A stretch of DNA of 64,000 nucleotides from Poronia punctata (GCA_022579005.1 MU401471.1:14345-78344), one strand, 5' to 3'. Shown: positions 1 through 14,265, counted from the stretch's first letter. Notes: generated by a model from the letters alone, not told the origin. A program made the numbers and translations.

Positions 1-98
1 ATTACCCCCCCCCACATTGTTAATGTAGGTACATTAACTTTTTTTTTCGAAATTCTTTTAACGAATTCTACGTTTTCTTTAATCCACGTTTTCTATGG

Positions 99-118
99 CC
101 CCCCCCCCCCCCCCCCCC
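99..118. repeat. Poly-C tract (20 nt)
   Basis: An uninterrupted run of 20 C. Similar 8-24 nt C or G tracts recur at 352-371, 14,960-14,983, 15,085-15,154, 17,218-17,230 and 27,226-27,237. The length is likely to be unreliable in the assembly. Confidence 0.9.
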
Positions 119-736
119 TTTTACTAAAACTCATGGTGTTGTATTGTATTGTAAGTATATTATGTAATCATGTGTTATTTCCTCTTTTCCGGGACCGTGA
201 TGCATTCATTCCCCCACATGCGCATGGCACATGGAGGGCAGGAGGGGGTATAGGTATGTAAGCAGATGTACGGCTACGATTTACTTTGTCTACTTTCTCG
301 TGTAGGTACATAAAAGGAGGGTTACGAATATGACAAGGTCTAAAAGAGAAAAGGGGGGGGGAAGGGGGGGTTGTCTAACCTACAGCAAATAACCCGATGT
401 GCTCACAAGTTGTTCCTAACACACATCGGTGCCGGCAGGAGAGCATACGTAGGTTCTTTATATTAACTGGGGGTAGTGTACCTACCTACTTACATTACAC
501 ATTACACATACACATACACATATACACACATAGATTTGGTAACCAGGAGCCAAGATTATACCTCAATTGTTTATCAGTAAGTAGGTACGTGTTTGCAAGG
601 TTGGGACTTATTACCTACCTACTACACTTTACTCTCGGATAGAGTTATAGCCACAGAGATTCAAGTGCCATTGTCGTTTTTACCGACAATCGGCGCGAGT
701 TTTCCCAACTTAACCTGATAATAAGGACAAGGGTAG

Positions 737-768
737 CGAGATATATCTACATATGTAGATATATCTCG
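737..768. repeat. Perfect 32-bp palindrome
   Basis: The left half-arm CGAGATATATCTACAT is followed directly by its exact reverse complement, with no spacer, centred between 752 and 753. It could form a cruciform or be a dimeric protein-binding site. No gene lies within several kilobases, so no function can be assigned. Confidence 0.9.
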
Positions 769-3700
769 GGAAACAGAGTTGCATGTAAATAAACCAAGGC
801 ATGGGCATCTACAGTACCTCAGTCAAGCGTAACCACAGGTCTAGGTTAGGTCCTAATTAGTAGGTAGGCAGTTGACAGATACTATACAATGTTAGAAACC
901 ATGAGTATATAAGATATAAAAACGAAACGTAGATTAACAAAGGGGCGAAGATCTACTAATCTATCACACGTACATAAAATATATATACTGGTTATAAAAT
1001 TCTTTATAAATAAAAATATACACTACGGTAAGCAAATCAAAGCTTAGTAATACCTACATATAAGTAAAGTGAAGTAAAGTGATGTAAAGTAACTTTTAAT
1101 ATCTAAGCAAAACCCCTTCCCCAGGTCTTTAAAAACCCTTTTGGATCTATCTAGGTAGGTGTGGTGTACTCGTAAGTGTTAGAATCGAAAATGGGCAAAG
1201 GGCCACAAGGCTGTCATGTTACCCTTCCTTCTATGTTACCTTACTTATAAAAAGTATTAGAGATTGGTTACATAGGTACATATATACTCGTTAGGATAAC
1301 AGGGCGCCGGGACATTCGACTGGGATTGCCCTGGCTGTCATGAGGACCGAATCGCATCTCAGCAAAATTCTCCGGGAGGCCATTAAAAAGACTGTGATAT
1401 AGGTACGTACTTGTAAACATATAGTAGTAGTAGGTAGGTAGGTACTTTAGGTAGGTAGGTAACCTAGGTCTCTCTTTTTATGTTTTCGCTTAAAGGTGTT
1501 TGTAAAGATGACCGTTTATAATACGTGCGTACCGTGCATGTAGTCTGTAGAATGTTGAATTTTTTACTATTTTAATTTTAAAATATACACATACAAGTAG
1601 TATAACTGTCATGATCTACGTACGTTGTATATTTACTTGTAGACGGGAATATATCTTAATTAGACTCTGGAGAGATAGACATAGATGGAGAGATGAGATG
1701 ATCGTGGGCTATTAATAGGCATGCTATATATCTACCTATGATACCTACAAGTACTAGATTTAAGATAGCAGGTTCAATACCTACTACAAGTATTTACGTC
1801 CTTATGTCCTTACCTTATGTAGTACTTGGAATAATCGAATAAATGTACTTTGGACCAACGCAGGATGTTCCCATAGTATCATCTCAAACTGAAACGTTTT
1901 TACTAACAAGATAGGTAATTACCTACCTAGGTTACCTAGGTTAACTTGCCTTGTATTATTACGTGTAAAATGACATTATTCCCTCTTTGCACGGGGGCTA
2001 AACCAGTGCCAGGGGGGTTTGTTCCCCACATGACGGAAGAAAGATCTCCTGCCTTTTTCCGGGGACCAGAGGAAGTGCGTGGCCTTTGCTGGGATTCCGG
2101 CGATCGAGAATTCCATTCGCGCGGCAATAGGCTGGTCAACTCTTGGCCAAAAGCCCTCGGACCTTCTACAAGCCTCTAACCTAGGTACTGAGGTTACAGT
2201 AAGAAACTTGGAAACACTGCCAACGTTACAGTAAATGTCATGCTCGGAAGATATGCTTCACTTTGGCATCTGTATCGGTCCCCTGGATTTTGAAGGCTTT
2301 GCAAGGACGTGTAATCACCTCTCTTAATGTAATGTAGGTACCTCATGCCCAGGAGTATGTACTGTGTACAGCCCATTTCGCACGTATTAGTGGTAATCAG
2401 GGAGGTACCTTTTTACCGGCTAGCGGACCGACTGATCCTATGTATTTGTAGTGGACATATTCTTGACAAGTTGGGACATAGTCGGACATAAGCCCTCCTT
2501 TCCCCTTTCATCTTCTCCTTAACTGCGAAGGATCGTAGGAACCAAAATATGTGATTCCCTGGGCCCTACCATAACAACTATTACCTACTCGTATGTACGA
2601 GTAACTAACATGAAGCTCAGATAAAAGGTGGGGAAAGGATCTGACTTGACACTTTAATATACTCGACTTCGACTAGGTACTTACCTGCCTGCGTTCAACA
2701 CCACATAGAACAAAGAAGCGATTCCGACGAGGGAACTGAATACACGTGCAAACGGTATGTCGCATGTAACCAAGATTAGGCGAGGGCCAAGAAACATGGC
2801 ATGTGCGCGGACGATTGTGGGCGCTCGTTTCGGCAGCCTGTCTATATTGTTTGCGTTTGCGTGTGCATGGGTTGGTTTCGAACTTTGGTTGCCTTACGAG
2901 TACAGCCGATTGACAAAAGGACAAAAAGGCCCTTCTAACTGTAATCCCATGGCCCGAGCGCCCCGAGCGCGCATGACGCAAGAAACTTTTCGTCGCGTCA
3001 TGACGCGTCATGTTCCGTTTGCCTAGGTATTCATCCTTGCAATACCGGGAGAGAGAGAGAATTCGCGTTTCCAAATTTCCCCGAGAGGGAAAGAAAACCG
3101 CCCCAAAAAAGGAAGCCTCCGAAAAAAAATTGGTCGTGATTTGGTAGGTGAGTTACGTTGTATTCTCGACGACGGGCAGATGGTTGCACACCCTTTTCAA
3201 CGGATCTCCTTGACCTACATAGTAGGGAACGGCCCTCCGGCTCCTCCTACCCTGGATGCATGACGGACCGCCCCGACTAGGTCCGTAGCGCCGTGCGTGC
3301 ACATTGTGCGTCTGTGCATAGGGATTTGAAATACTTCTAAAATCATCTTCCATTTGTTTTCGAGTCCCCTGAACCGCCGTGCCGGGTCCGGCCTTGGAGG
3401 GTCAAGAGTAGAAGTTTAGATTACGGCACTGCACCAAATCTCCCCTACACAGCTAATCTAGGTTAACGGGGTAAGTATATGGCAGGTACGTCTCTACAGG
3501 GCTTGCTTGCCGAGACGAGAAAAGCCCGTGACCTACAAGTTAAGCTGGGGCGCCAACATGACCACAGCTCCGTCAAAGAGTCAAAAATGAGGTTGTCATA
3601 GAGTGTCATATGCGGGAGCGTCTGCGAAGAAGTATTATCGGAGAATGCTCGCCGGAGTCAGCTTCTTCCGGGGTTGGACGGATGGGACGGTCTTTGCTGT

Positions 3701-6688
3701 GGTGCAAAGATGCGATATGCACGCATGCAGTTTGCCCGTTGAGAGGGGAAGAGGGGCGATGCTTAAGAGGGGGAGGGGGGGGTTGCAGGCGAGCGAATGA
3801 CCCAGCGATCCAGCGGACCGGTGCCCATGTCGTTGACAGGTTTTAGCGGCTCGCCTTGCGCCAGAACAGACGAAATGCGCACGCACCCGTTTCTACCCAC
3901 GGCGTGCACTCGACCGAAAAGGGTAAAAGGGTTCTTTGTCAAGTGGTAAAGTGTCCCAAGACATGCAGCTGCGTTGTTCCGATGCCGTGGCATCAGATCT
4001 CCCGGCTACACAGCGCACATTCGACGGCAAAAAAGCGATAGGTCTCCTTACCTGCAGCTGACAGACTACGAGGCCTCTTCTCAGTGGCCGAACAATGCCC
4101 GGCCAACCCAGTAGATTGCTCTGTTTCAAATTCAAAGCCTCAACCTAGGGCGTGTCAAGTAAATATGTCATCTCCGAATATATGGGCCTCTCTTTGGATT
4201 ATTATCGGCGCGCTGTGTCGTCCATGAACCGGGGTTTGCCACTGGAAGAAACTATTTGGACGCATTTCATTCCCGTGTGAGGGACCGCTCACATCTCATA
4301 AAGCGTCGCCATCTCTTGCCTCAGATGTGCGCGTTGGCTAGTATGATGGACCTTCAGCCGACAAGAGAGAGAATTTCATGATCCTGGGGAGCACAACCTA
4401 TACAGTCCACGCTAGACCAGGTGTCGCGAGGCGTAAAAGACGGGATCAAGCAATTGTCGAGCCTAGAAGTCGGGTCGTACCCAATGCGCCGTCCACTCAC
4501 TCGCACGCTCCCTTACAGACGTTACGTATCGTGTCGGGCGGTCGCTGTTGCTCAAAGGAAGTAAGAAGGACTTTGCTACACGATGCAATGAGCCGTATCG
4601 AGCACCCAAAAAAAAAAAAATAGGATACCCAAGGAGAAAGAGGTCCCAGGAACCACCCTCTCGTGACCTTGTACTGATTATCAGGCATATGATCAACAGT
4701 CGTACACACAAAACAAGGGAGCGCAAATCCCGAGCACGAGCGGCTCTCATCTGGAGGACGATAATTGTGTCAACAACTAAGCGCTGGGGTCATGGGTCTT
4801 ACTTTTTACTTTACCTCGAGAGCCCAGCTAACCGTGCCAACCCAATGCGGCGCCTCTGATTATTTTGGGCTGGGAGGGAGAGGCAAGGTACGTGTACAGA
4901 AGCATGTCCACAGCCGTCTGCAAGATTAGCGACGTCGTGTCCAAGGGCATGATTGATGATCCCCTCCGATCAACCCCGTGTTCCGGCGCTCGTTCGCTCG
5001 CCCCATTCGTCCGCCTATCCGGATAGGACAAGGTAGATGTGCGTTGATTGCTTCGACAAGCTTTTTGGGGATGCGTACAAAACGAACGCCTCACAGTTAT
5101 GGGCACGTCTATGACGTAGGATACGTTTGTCGGAGAACAAGTCGAAGCAAATAGAATAATGTAGTGAAATACAGTAAGTAGGCAGGTAGGAGGTACCTAG
5201 GTAGGTAATAATAGACAAACGGAAAGCGCCACTGGCAGGTTCCCGTCCTGAGTCATCGTACTCGCCCCGCCGGTATGGTTAGGGTAGGTTCAAATGTTCT
5301 CAATAACCCGCCACTACTTTGACGACCGTTATGACAATCTCGCAGAGTTCGTACCAAAAACAAAAGCAGTAGGGTAGGTAAGGTTAGATCCTAGCTCTTG
5401 GGTTCACATGATCTGACCTAATCGCTGGTCGGCATGTACGCATGTATCGATCTCAAGCCACAATGCTGGGGGGGTACCTATTAATTACCTTTTGCCATGT
5501 TGCCTGGGTTACAGTTGGCTTGGGGAGGAGTTGGAAGAATACACGATCTGCTCTACCCATCCTCTTCCCTCTCATCAGACGGATGTTGGCATACATCGAT
5601 CACTACGAAGATGGGTGAAGAGGGTCGGCTGTTCAACATAGGCTACGTAGGCCAAAAGTCAATTACGAAGTATTGGGGCAAGGCGGACATCCAGCCAGAC
5701 AGAGAGACAGATAGACGAACATGTGACTTTATCCTTTCGATTGCCACTGACCATGTCAATGAGATATCTTGATTCACGAACTGCAAGAAGATGGTGTACC
5801 TTGCGAGCCACGCATTTGATCTGTAACAACTCCATATATTACCCAAGGTATGTAACATAGTAGATACATTGACCAAGTAATAATAAGTACTACCTATAGT
5901 CAATCCCCATGGTCAAAGTTGACAAGCAATCACACATCAAACAATCCATCCAACCGTTGATCGGCGACTATGTAGACTACCATACCAATATGATTTCCTG
6001 TGACCTAATAATATAAGTACATTGTAAGGTGGTTTGACAGAAATGTACCCATGTACCTAGCTTAGACAGAGGTAAGTAGTAACCCGGGAACGTGGTGCGA
6101 TCCAGAGATTCTCAAAGTCAGGTACCCTGTAAGGTTAGGGGGGAAAGAAATACAAGCGTTTCGTTCTTGTCTAATTCGGGGAACTGTCGCGAATTGCATT
6201 CGTCCCCACACTCATGCATCCATCCTTTTTCCAAATGCAACTGTGAACCTTGATGTATAATACCTAACCTAATCTTCTTCTTTGACTTTGACAGGCTGAC
6301 AGGCTAAGGTAGTAGATTTGGGGATCGAAGGAGGGCGAGGGGGGAGCCTACTGATGACGAATGACCTCCTTCAAAAAAGTTAATATTCTGACAGGGGGGG
6401 GACTCATGATTACTTGTAGATGTTTGAGCTAGAAGTTTATTCTTCATTTGATGTGAAGCGAAGGCTTGGCTTTCCCCATATCTCTCTTCTATTAACCATC
6501 TACCTACCAATTTACCCTAGGTGAGAAAAGAATAGGTAACGGTCTGCCAAGTCCAGAGATGGATATGACGAGATACCAAGACATGGTAATCTTTCTTATT
6601 CCCCTTCCAAACATCCAACTTGACCACGGGCAGTCTGTAGTCGGAAAGGAGGAGGTAAGGTATTCTGTTCGATAAACGGTTTAGGGCT

Positions 6689-6727
6689 AGAGAGAGAGAG
6701 AGAGAGAGAGAGAGTGTGTGTGTGTGT
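6689..6727. repeat. Compound microsatellite (AG)13(TG)n
   Basis: Thirteen AG units run into about six TG units. It is a simple sequence repeat in gene-free DNA and would be expected to vary in length between isolates. Confidence 0.95.
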
Positions 6728-9700
6728 ACGCGTAGATAATCATACCTAACTACCTATGGGCATGCTTGTGCAACAACAGCATCTCATGGTTTATGCATGC
6801 GTACTATATGTGTGTGTACCTACTATGCATGGCTGACATCGGAGCTGGGGTCGACATGATGCTAGTACCGTTTCAGTCTCGTGCATCACTCAACGCTGCC
6901 AGTCAGCTGGAAGCACAATCATTGGTCCTCGGGAGGTGGGAGAGGTGGTCATGGTTCAAGTTATTAGTTGCCGCACTCTCCACGATTGCTTCCCGACGAG
7001 TAAATAATTACTCGATAAGTGCATCGGGAGGTAACAGCTAAGGTTAGGTAACTTGGATGAAATAGGGTCTGACAGATCCGTTTGCCATACGAGTACATGT
7101 GACTAGTCTAGCTATCGTGGTTTCTTTTTCTTTTCTAGTTCATTCCACTTCGTCTTCTTTTTTTCTAGCTGAAAAAAGCCTATAAGTGATATTTGACGAC
7201 GTGTATGTTAGACAAAGCCTTGAGTAACGTAATGTAACAATGTGGCCGGTTTGTGCAACACTGAGTGACAGGAAATGAGAGAGGCTCATCTCGCACTTTC
7301 GTGCCTGAACATCCCTTGCCCAGTTGGAATCCCGCCCCTAATCCGGACAGCAGATTACCTAGACTAGTGCACCTACCTAGGAAGAGGAAGGAGCACATAC
7401 GGACGGTAAGAAACCGGTCCCCCAAAGTCCAAACCCACAAAGCCGACGAATCTCTGTCCGGTTGAGACGGCTGAGCGGCTATGTGACGGGTTGGCACAGT
7501 TTTTGAGGCACTGTACCTCTTTTTGTCCCATTATACTTCTCTCTGGACTACCTACTCGTAGGAAGTAGGCACGGCGGAGCCGGGAAAGCACGAACGTAGA
7601 ATTCCAGAAGAGCGGGAGCGCCAGGATAAGCAGAACGATTACAGACGATAGGGGCAGTAGAAAAGAAAGAGAAAGACGAAAGACGAAAGACCAAAGTGAT
7701 TCCATTCCCGCTTCATTGCCTCGTGCCACTGTTGCTAATTTCATAAAAGCGTGAAAATCAGTATACACGTATATCGCAGATCTAGCCGCTCCCGTCTGCC
7801 ACCGCCACGGCGCAAACGAGTTGTCAGCCCCCGATGTCAAATATCTACCCGGAACATGGACCGCCCTATTGAATGTTTCATGCTAATAGGTATAGAGGGA
7901 AGTTGTTAATAAGGTGAATTAGTCGGTGGAGAAATCCCCATCTCACATCCCATCACAAACACTGCCGTGGGTCCGTGACTGCCTCGACGGACCGGTCTAT
8001 CTTGGCCAGTGCACAAAATGAACGCATTTCAGCTTTCTGGCAACTTTAAAAGTGACAGGCGCGCCATGGACTTTTGTAGTAGTCCTGGCGAAGATCTACC
8101 GTTGAGTGCGGTACCGGTCCGCATGACAGTGACATTTTGGTCGGGGTTTTTAGGTACTGTGCATCCGTTTATATAGCGCGCGGGTGGAGCTGGGGGGAGA
8201 GACGCGTAACCTGACGATAGGCACTTATATCCTATGGGAATAGCTTCGTCGGCTTGAGAGGGGAAAAGGACATACCTATCTAGGTATTACCTCATAACCC
8301 GGCACATTCGAGTAGGTATTATGTAGGTTAGGTTAGTTTCGTCGGGACTTCATTCAAAAGTTTGGCGTGCCTTGCATTGATGGTTGACCCAGGCCGGCTC
8401 CTACATTTCCAGCTGAATGGGCGCTGAGGAGGTACTTGCGTCTTAAGTGGGCAGGGCGGCATTGGGGTACTAGGTAGTGGCTCGTGGCTCAGGTGTTCTT
8501 TCCAAATGGCGACCGGTAATTATCATATATTACTACATATCGATGAGGTTAAAAACGCCAAAGGTTGAGGAGACGATGTGGCTTGGGCTAATCGATCTTA
8601 CATATAGTATTTTCCCTCCCTTTTTGTGAGACATGGACGATTACTGATCAAAGGCCCCGCCGTACTATACAGACGTCTGCATACACTACGAGTAACTCAG
8701 TACTCGTACACCTAGTTGCTATATAATGTACTGACGCACGTATAGTCTATAGACGGATGTAATAGGTACCTAAAGTACACAGGTATGCACCCATTTTATG
8801 CGGCCACGCAATGTTATGTTGTCAAGGACAAGAACAAACACCGAGGTAGCCTCCAAGAAGACCATGGCATAAGCTGCAGTTGCACAGGAACTGGTTTGCG
8901 GCATACGGCGATCTCATCTATCCTCGAATCCTAGGTACCTTTTAAAGCATACCATCTAGATGAAGCTCGAAAATAGGGCTAATACGTAAGAATGCGGCAG
9001 TCCAGTTGTTTATAAAATACTGGTAATTAGTAAAAAAATAACTTGATGTAGACGTTTTTGCAACAAGTAGTACCTATTGGGGTTAATCTGTTTCACATCA
9101 TGTTAGCAAGGGGCCAGAAATCCCCAAAGGCCCCCAAAGCCAAGCCAACTAGATCGAGCCGTCAAGAGCATGCCAAGAGCTGCCAACTTCGAATAGATCT
9201 TGGATGTTCTAGCTTATTTCGGTCCAATTACTCGTTCCGGAAACGTCTACGTATTAGCGCCATTGTCTATACCGTAGTCTACCGTCGGACTAACAAAATA
9301 ATTCTCTATGCTGCGGATCTAACCTAGTCCATCTACCAGCTCCGATACCCGTCTTTTACTACTGCACGTAAGCACGTAGTAGGGCAAGTATTATGCCAGC
9401 TCTGTATACTCGTAGTAGGGTTAGGTAATTAGTATTATCCCTTCGCTTCGCGTAACCTACGAGTGGCTTTCTGCTAGGTAGGTAGCTTCAAAAGAGCCGG
9501 GATGTGGTTGCACGGCCGGGTAGTGCGAATTAGTATTATTGGGCCCAGATATCATATTCAATTGACATCTACAAACAATTGCATCCGAATGTAAGTCTAT
9601 GCAGATAGAGACGAGTTGAAAATGCCATTTTATCTGGATAGATACGGGGTTTAACCAAGGTTTGGCCTTAGTGGAATATGTGGCGTGAGGCGTCCGGGCT

Positions 9701-12700
9701 GGAGTAATAAGGCGAGTTTTGACAGGTCACCAGCGTTTTCAGGGTTTTGGGAGATACTTCACGATGTCATTCGTTGTCCCATAGGACATAAACCGACCTA
9801 GTCAGTCTACTAGGCAAGTAAGTAGACTACCGCCCTAACCTGGAATACCTGCGTGTGCGTGTACATGTACGAAGTCGAGTGCTTAGTCAGTCACGTTCCA
9901 CTGGTCCCCGAGACGCCGAACGATCTGACTTCAGAGCAATGACTCGGCATCATAGAGTCGATGCGCATTTCCACCGGATGGCGCGGTGCAGCGATAGACC
10001 GGCTACCGCTTGGCTTGGACTTCCGAGTCAAAAGAGACCGAAAACCCCTGTCGGAATCGATAGAAAGAAATAAGAAACTTGTTATTCGTGTTTTGTTTCT
10101 CGTTTCCCCCCCTTAAGTGCCTTTCTGTTTTCTGTGGGTATTGAGCAATGTATGCCTAGGTTAGCTTGCTCTAATATGTGTTTAGCAGACAAAATGCAAG
10201 ATATAATGTAGAATCCGACGACCACCGGCAAGTCAGAACTTAGAAGAGACTCCGGTCAGCCAAAGTTCATATAAAGTATTAGGCCGAAAGCATTTCACTT
10301 ATCAGATATCAGGTACGGCTGATTTATTGACCGTTGTATTAGTAAGCAGGAACCACATCCTGTGCAGCATGTACATCGGTCCAGGTAAATGACTGCTCTT
10401 ACCCACTCTGTTGCTGTAATATGTGGCGGCTCAAAATTCACCCAACTCGCTTACATAACTAATATGCACTTGTAGTGCCGCATCTACCGCGTGAGCAGCC
10501 GGACAGCTCCAGGACTCGTCGTCCGAACAATCATACTCGTAGAAGATGATAAAGGGGTGGGTGCCCACAGTTGGCGGATTGTTGCAAACCCAACAGGTAC
10601 TAGGTAGAACAGGTTTGTATGTCAATCTCCGTCCTCCGCAGTCATGCCTCGGAAAGTTCCATCTTAGCTCATCTTGTAACCCCAGTTGAGTGAACAATTC
10701 TGTGTCCAGCCAGGAGAAATTCCGCAGTGGGACCCAATCACCCTGGCATCATGCAGACTAGCTGGCCAAGAATTGGTGTCCTTGATCCCCTGTAATATCC
10801 TGATACTGCTTGCTGTAAGGTACCTAACTAGGACGTAGCACGCTTGCCAAAGTAAGGTATAGCGCAAGTGGGTCACTAATGTCGTGAGCTGTCCTACCAA
10901 TTGTCTTGTCTTGACGCATGCTGTCAAGTTTTAAGACTCGGCACCTCGCAAACCCGTGTGCCGTTTTATTTCTTAGCCTCCATCTAGGTCAGGTACTGTC
11001 TCCAGGAACTCTATTGTAGGAATCATACCACACGCACAATTATCATACAAACACTTGTTATAGAGAATCTATTTTGCCCAAGCGCTTCAGCATCGATACA
11101 AGCCCAATGCGGTATATATTGTGAACAAATTTGCCCATCGTACGCAATGATCTAGCGTCGTGCTAGCCGCTTGTCATTATGCCTATTGTTTTTAGCTAAT
11201 AATTTGAAAGGTTTATACCATTTATAGTTTTTTTTTTTGGCTTACACCTTGTCCACGGGGCTGATTGGGCATATGTCAGGAAAGATGCGAGCTTTCCCGG
11301 GTATGGTTTAAAGTGTTGAGCTGGTTAGTTATCAAAAGGCGTGAATAAAAAGATTCGTGGTTTCCTTCAAGGATCATGAGGCGTCGTCATCGGACTAATA
11401 ACTTGTACTATTCTGCTGCTACCTACTACTCGTAGCTAATGCCCAAAGACGGTGAAACTAGGTATCAACTACCTCTTTTCAATACTCCTTGAATAATGTG
11501 CAAACCCTCAAATGAGGTATGGATAGATCCTGTTACCTCGTAACCGAGGTAAGTACCTATGTTGGCAAGTATATGTGCAAATAGTTGCAAATTAACAGGA
11601 GGCGGATACAAAAGCATACCTAGTAGTAACAGAATTGAGGGGAGACTTGGCTTAAACATGAAGTCACCTAACGTAGAGTGCACTACCGCCGCGGTTTGAC
11701 TAACCAAGGATCACATAATACCTACTTGACACAAACAACGTACCCATCGTAGGATAGCACCCCACGTGTCACGTTTGTCAAGTAGAAATATCGAGGTACC
11801 TAACAGGTAGTAATAAAAGCAAGGAAAAACAAACCACGGCTGACTAAACCGACCAAGAAAGAAAAACATGACCTAAGTGCCCAGGACATTCTATACAAAT
11901 ACTGAAGGCTGTACCTTTCAAACCAGGTCAGACCGTTTACCAGTAGACACCACTATGGAGGGGAAGGAGTGCCAAACCCCTACGATTTACAGTTCAAGGC
12001 GCGGGAACTGACGGCAGGTGTTGCAGTTCCCACCTGCTTTACATACACGTATAGGTATTGTCTGGACGTATTATGTGAGGAAAGGGCTACCTATGCCGCT
12101 CCTAGTATAACCGACGACTTGCCTAAAGTGACTACTAATGAACATTTCGTGGGATGTGGTACCTAGGTACCAGAATCATTAACACCTTGTACCTTTGCAC
12201 CCGTCTCCCAAATACCCCTGGAGGCTAAAACTAGGTACGTAGTTGGAACCGTGGAACGTAAGTTTGCAGAAATCTCAAGGGCCCCGTCAACCATGTGGCC
12301 CGCTTGCGGCAACTGGGTGACCCCACAAGGGCTAGGTTAGGGTGGTTTGTCTTGCTTGTCGTTCTCTTGGTTGCAACATCCCACCGCACAGTACAGCCGT
12401 AGGACAGGGTAGCCCCTGCCTTCAAGCTACCCAGACCCATATAGACACTGTACGACTTAGTCCGGTGCTACCAGCTAATGTCTATGTACGTATACATGTG
12501 GGCGCAGGGCCTTACACGTACAACTTTTAAGACTTCACACTTCCACTTTTACTCATTATCTTGGGGCATTAGATCCTGTTCCTGACTTGACCTGATCTTC
12601 CTCAGTAGATACTGCCGATATCTTTCATGACTCTACGATTAGGGCTTGGAACATCTCCATCAGCTCCAGCTTGGCTCCTCAAGGTCCTCTCTTCTACTCC

Positions 12701-12891
12701 GTCAGGTCCTGCCTGTCATGACTTCTCTTATGGAGTACAAACCACCGACGGTAGGTAGTGCGATCTGAGTAATGAGTTTCTTGACACTTATCGGCTGTTC
12801 CTAAAATGTCGAACCCCTTTGGAAAATAAACCATGGCCGTCTGAGTTCACAAAACCAGTTCCGGATCAGCCTTCGGACGTGCAAGGACGAA

Positions 12892-14265
12892 ATGACTGCC
12901 TTTTTATACTTTTATACTCCACGTGTGCACGATATTTTGCTAACCTCGGGAAAGACTCCGTCTTTAACCTCAGCAGCTAACGTGGCCCATTGGCGAATGA
13001 ACCTTCAATCGCCCGAAGAAATGCTTTACGGTGAAAACGAGCATATGGATTACAATATTTCCCGCCGCGCTCCTTCGAAAAGCGTGGGGCAGCAGCGTCT
13101 ACCACCAATCCGCGAGGTATATAAATAGCATTTACGCCTTTTCATGGCTATACTAACATGCATCTTAGTGGTTCTCGGATTTATTTGAGCGCCAAAATGC
13201 ACTCCTCGCTGGCCGGGTACCAGAGCTGCACAGTCGTCTCGGATCTCCCACCAAGACTAAAAAGCCGGTTGATGCCGTATCATCGCCGGAATACACTCAC
13301 TCCGATTATCAGAGTAGCCACAAACAGAGACGGTTGGAGGGACAATCGTCACCGCGCGGGAGCAGGCAGATACCCCGAGCGCTAGGCGAAACCACTAGTG
13401 CCTTGTATCCTGAACGCAGAGAGCGGGAGCACGACTACCCCTCCCGTCCGGGGTCTGCCCATGCTCGCCCCTCGGTCGAAGGCCTCACATCGAACAACCT
13501 GTTTGCTGGGTCTCCCGCCTCCAACAGAAATCTATGGAGCTTCCACCCGGGACATACAATGGAGGGTGACTCTCCACCGTCCGGCTACAGAGCAAATCGG
13601 CCCGAACGAGCCGATATAGCGCCAAACACTCCCTACCACGCACCGGGTGGTAGGTACAACCGATATCGCCCACGCGCCGACCACGTTAACGGCAACACAC
13701 ATTTATTTATGGCAACACATTATGCTCACCACAACACACCGTACTATGTCAATGGCTTCGGAACAGGCGCAGATCAGGACGACAAGCCACGGCGACGGCG
13801 TGGAAACCTGCCCAAAGAGGCAACGCAAGCGCTGCATGGATGGTTTAGGGCGCATATAAAGCATCCTTACCCTACGGAAGAGCAGAAGAAGGACCTGGCA
13901 AGACTCACAAATCTGAACCTGAGTAAGTTGGTGGCAACTCTGTTCGGTCAGACCCGAGAGCTCGGCTAACGCTAGGCACCCCTTAACCAGATCAAATCTC
14001 CAACTGGTTTATAAATGCCAGACGGCGTCAATTACCTAACATGATCAAGGATGCCCGCACTGAGAAAGCGGCTACCCAAAGTCAAGGCGGAGACGGTCGA
14101 CCCCGATCCCCGACCGAGCGTGCCGGATACGACAACGAGGCCGGGTTCAGTAGTGACGATGGAGGATATGATTTCGACGAAGCCAGCTCGAACGGGAGTG
14201 GGAGAGATACGGGTCAGATGAGTGCAGGTGGCTCCTGCAAAAAGTCACGAAGTCCTAGTGCATGA
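12892..14265 (+). CDS. TALE (KN-type) homeodomain transcription factor
   Basis: Three exons: 12892-13116, 13169-13922 and 13991-14265, giving 417 aa. Intron 1 is 52 bp with a TACTAAC branch site and TTAG acceptor; intron 2 has a GTAAGT donor. Joining exons 2 and 3 restores a homeodomain at about residues 284-345. Helix 1 is rich in basic and aromatic residues, the three-residue TALE loop reads HPYPTEEQ, and the recognition helix reads QISNWFINARRRQLP with the invariant Trp, Phe, Asn and Arg. Residues before the domain are Ser/Pro/Arg-rich and probably disordered; the C-terminal tail is acidic and Gly/Ser-rich. TALE factors bind DNA in the nucleus and in ascomycetes commonly regulate development, but the target genes cannot be inferred here. 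The start is uncertain: an in-frame ATG at 12997 would remove 35 residues. Confidence 0.88.

Larger units (their letters stand above)
1..12891. other. Gene-free region, left arm
   Basis: No convincing gene was found on either strand in this 12.9 kb. The open frames are short, overlap on both strands, often lack an ATG and show no recognisable domain or exon chain. The DNA is AT-leaning, with a more GC-rich patch at about 2,690-4,860 that also holds no recognisable protein. It contains poly-C or poly-G tracts (about 5-13, 99-118, 352-371), an AG/TG microsatellite, a 32-bp perfect palindrome and many copies of words of the type TAGGTAGGTA, TAGGTTAGG and TACTCGTA. No tRNA B-box or 5S-like sequence was noticed. 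It could be a sparse accessory or long regulatory region upstream of the homeodomain gene. Confidence 0.6.

Noticed and set aside
2673..3074. 133-codon minus-strand frame in a GC-rich patch
   Set aside because: No domain, no exon partners, and an equally open frame on the plus strand at the same place.
7373..7840. 155-codon minus-strand frame with a hydrophobic stretch
   Set aside because: A single hydrophobic stretch in gene-poor DNA with no other support; composition could produce it.
8325..8340. TTAGG-like repeats suggesting an internal telomere
   Set aside because: Only two or three units at each place and no TTAGGG array; treated as part of the dispersed word family instead.
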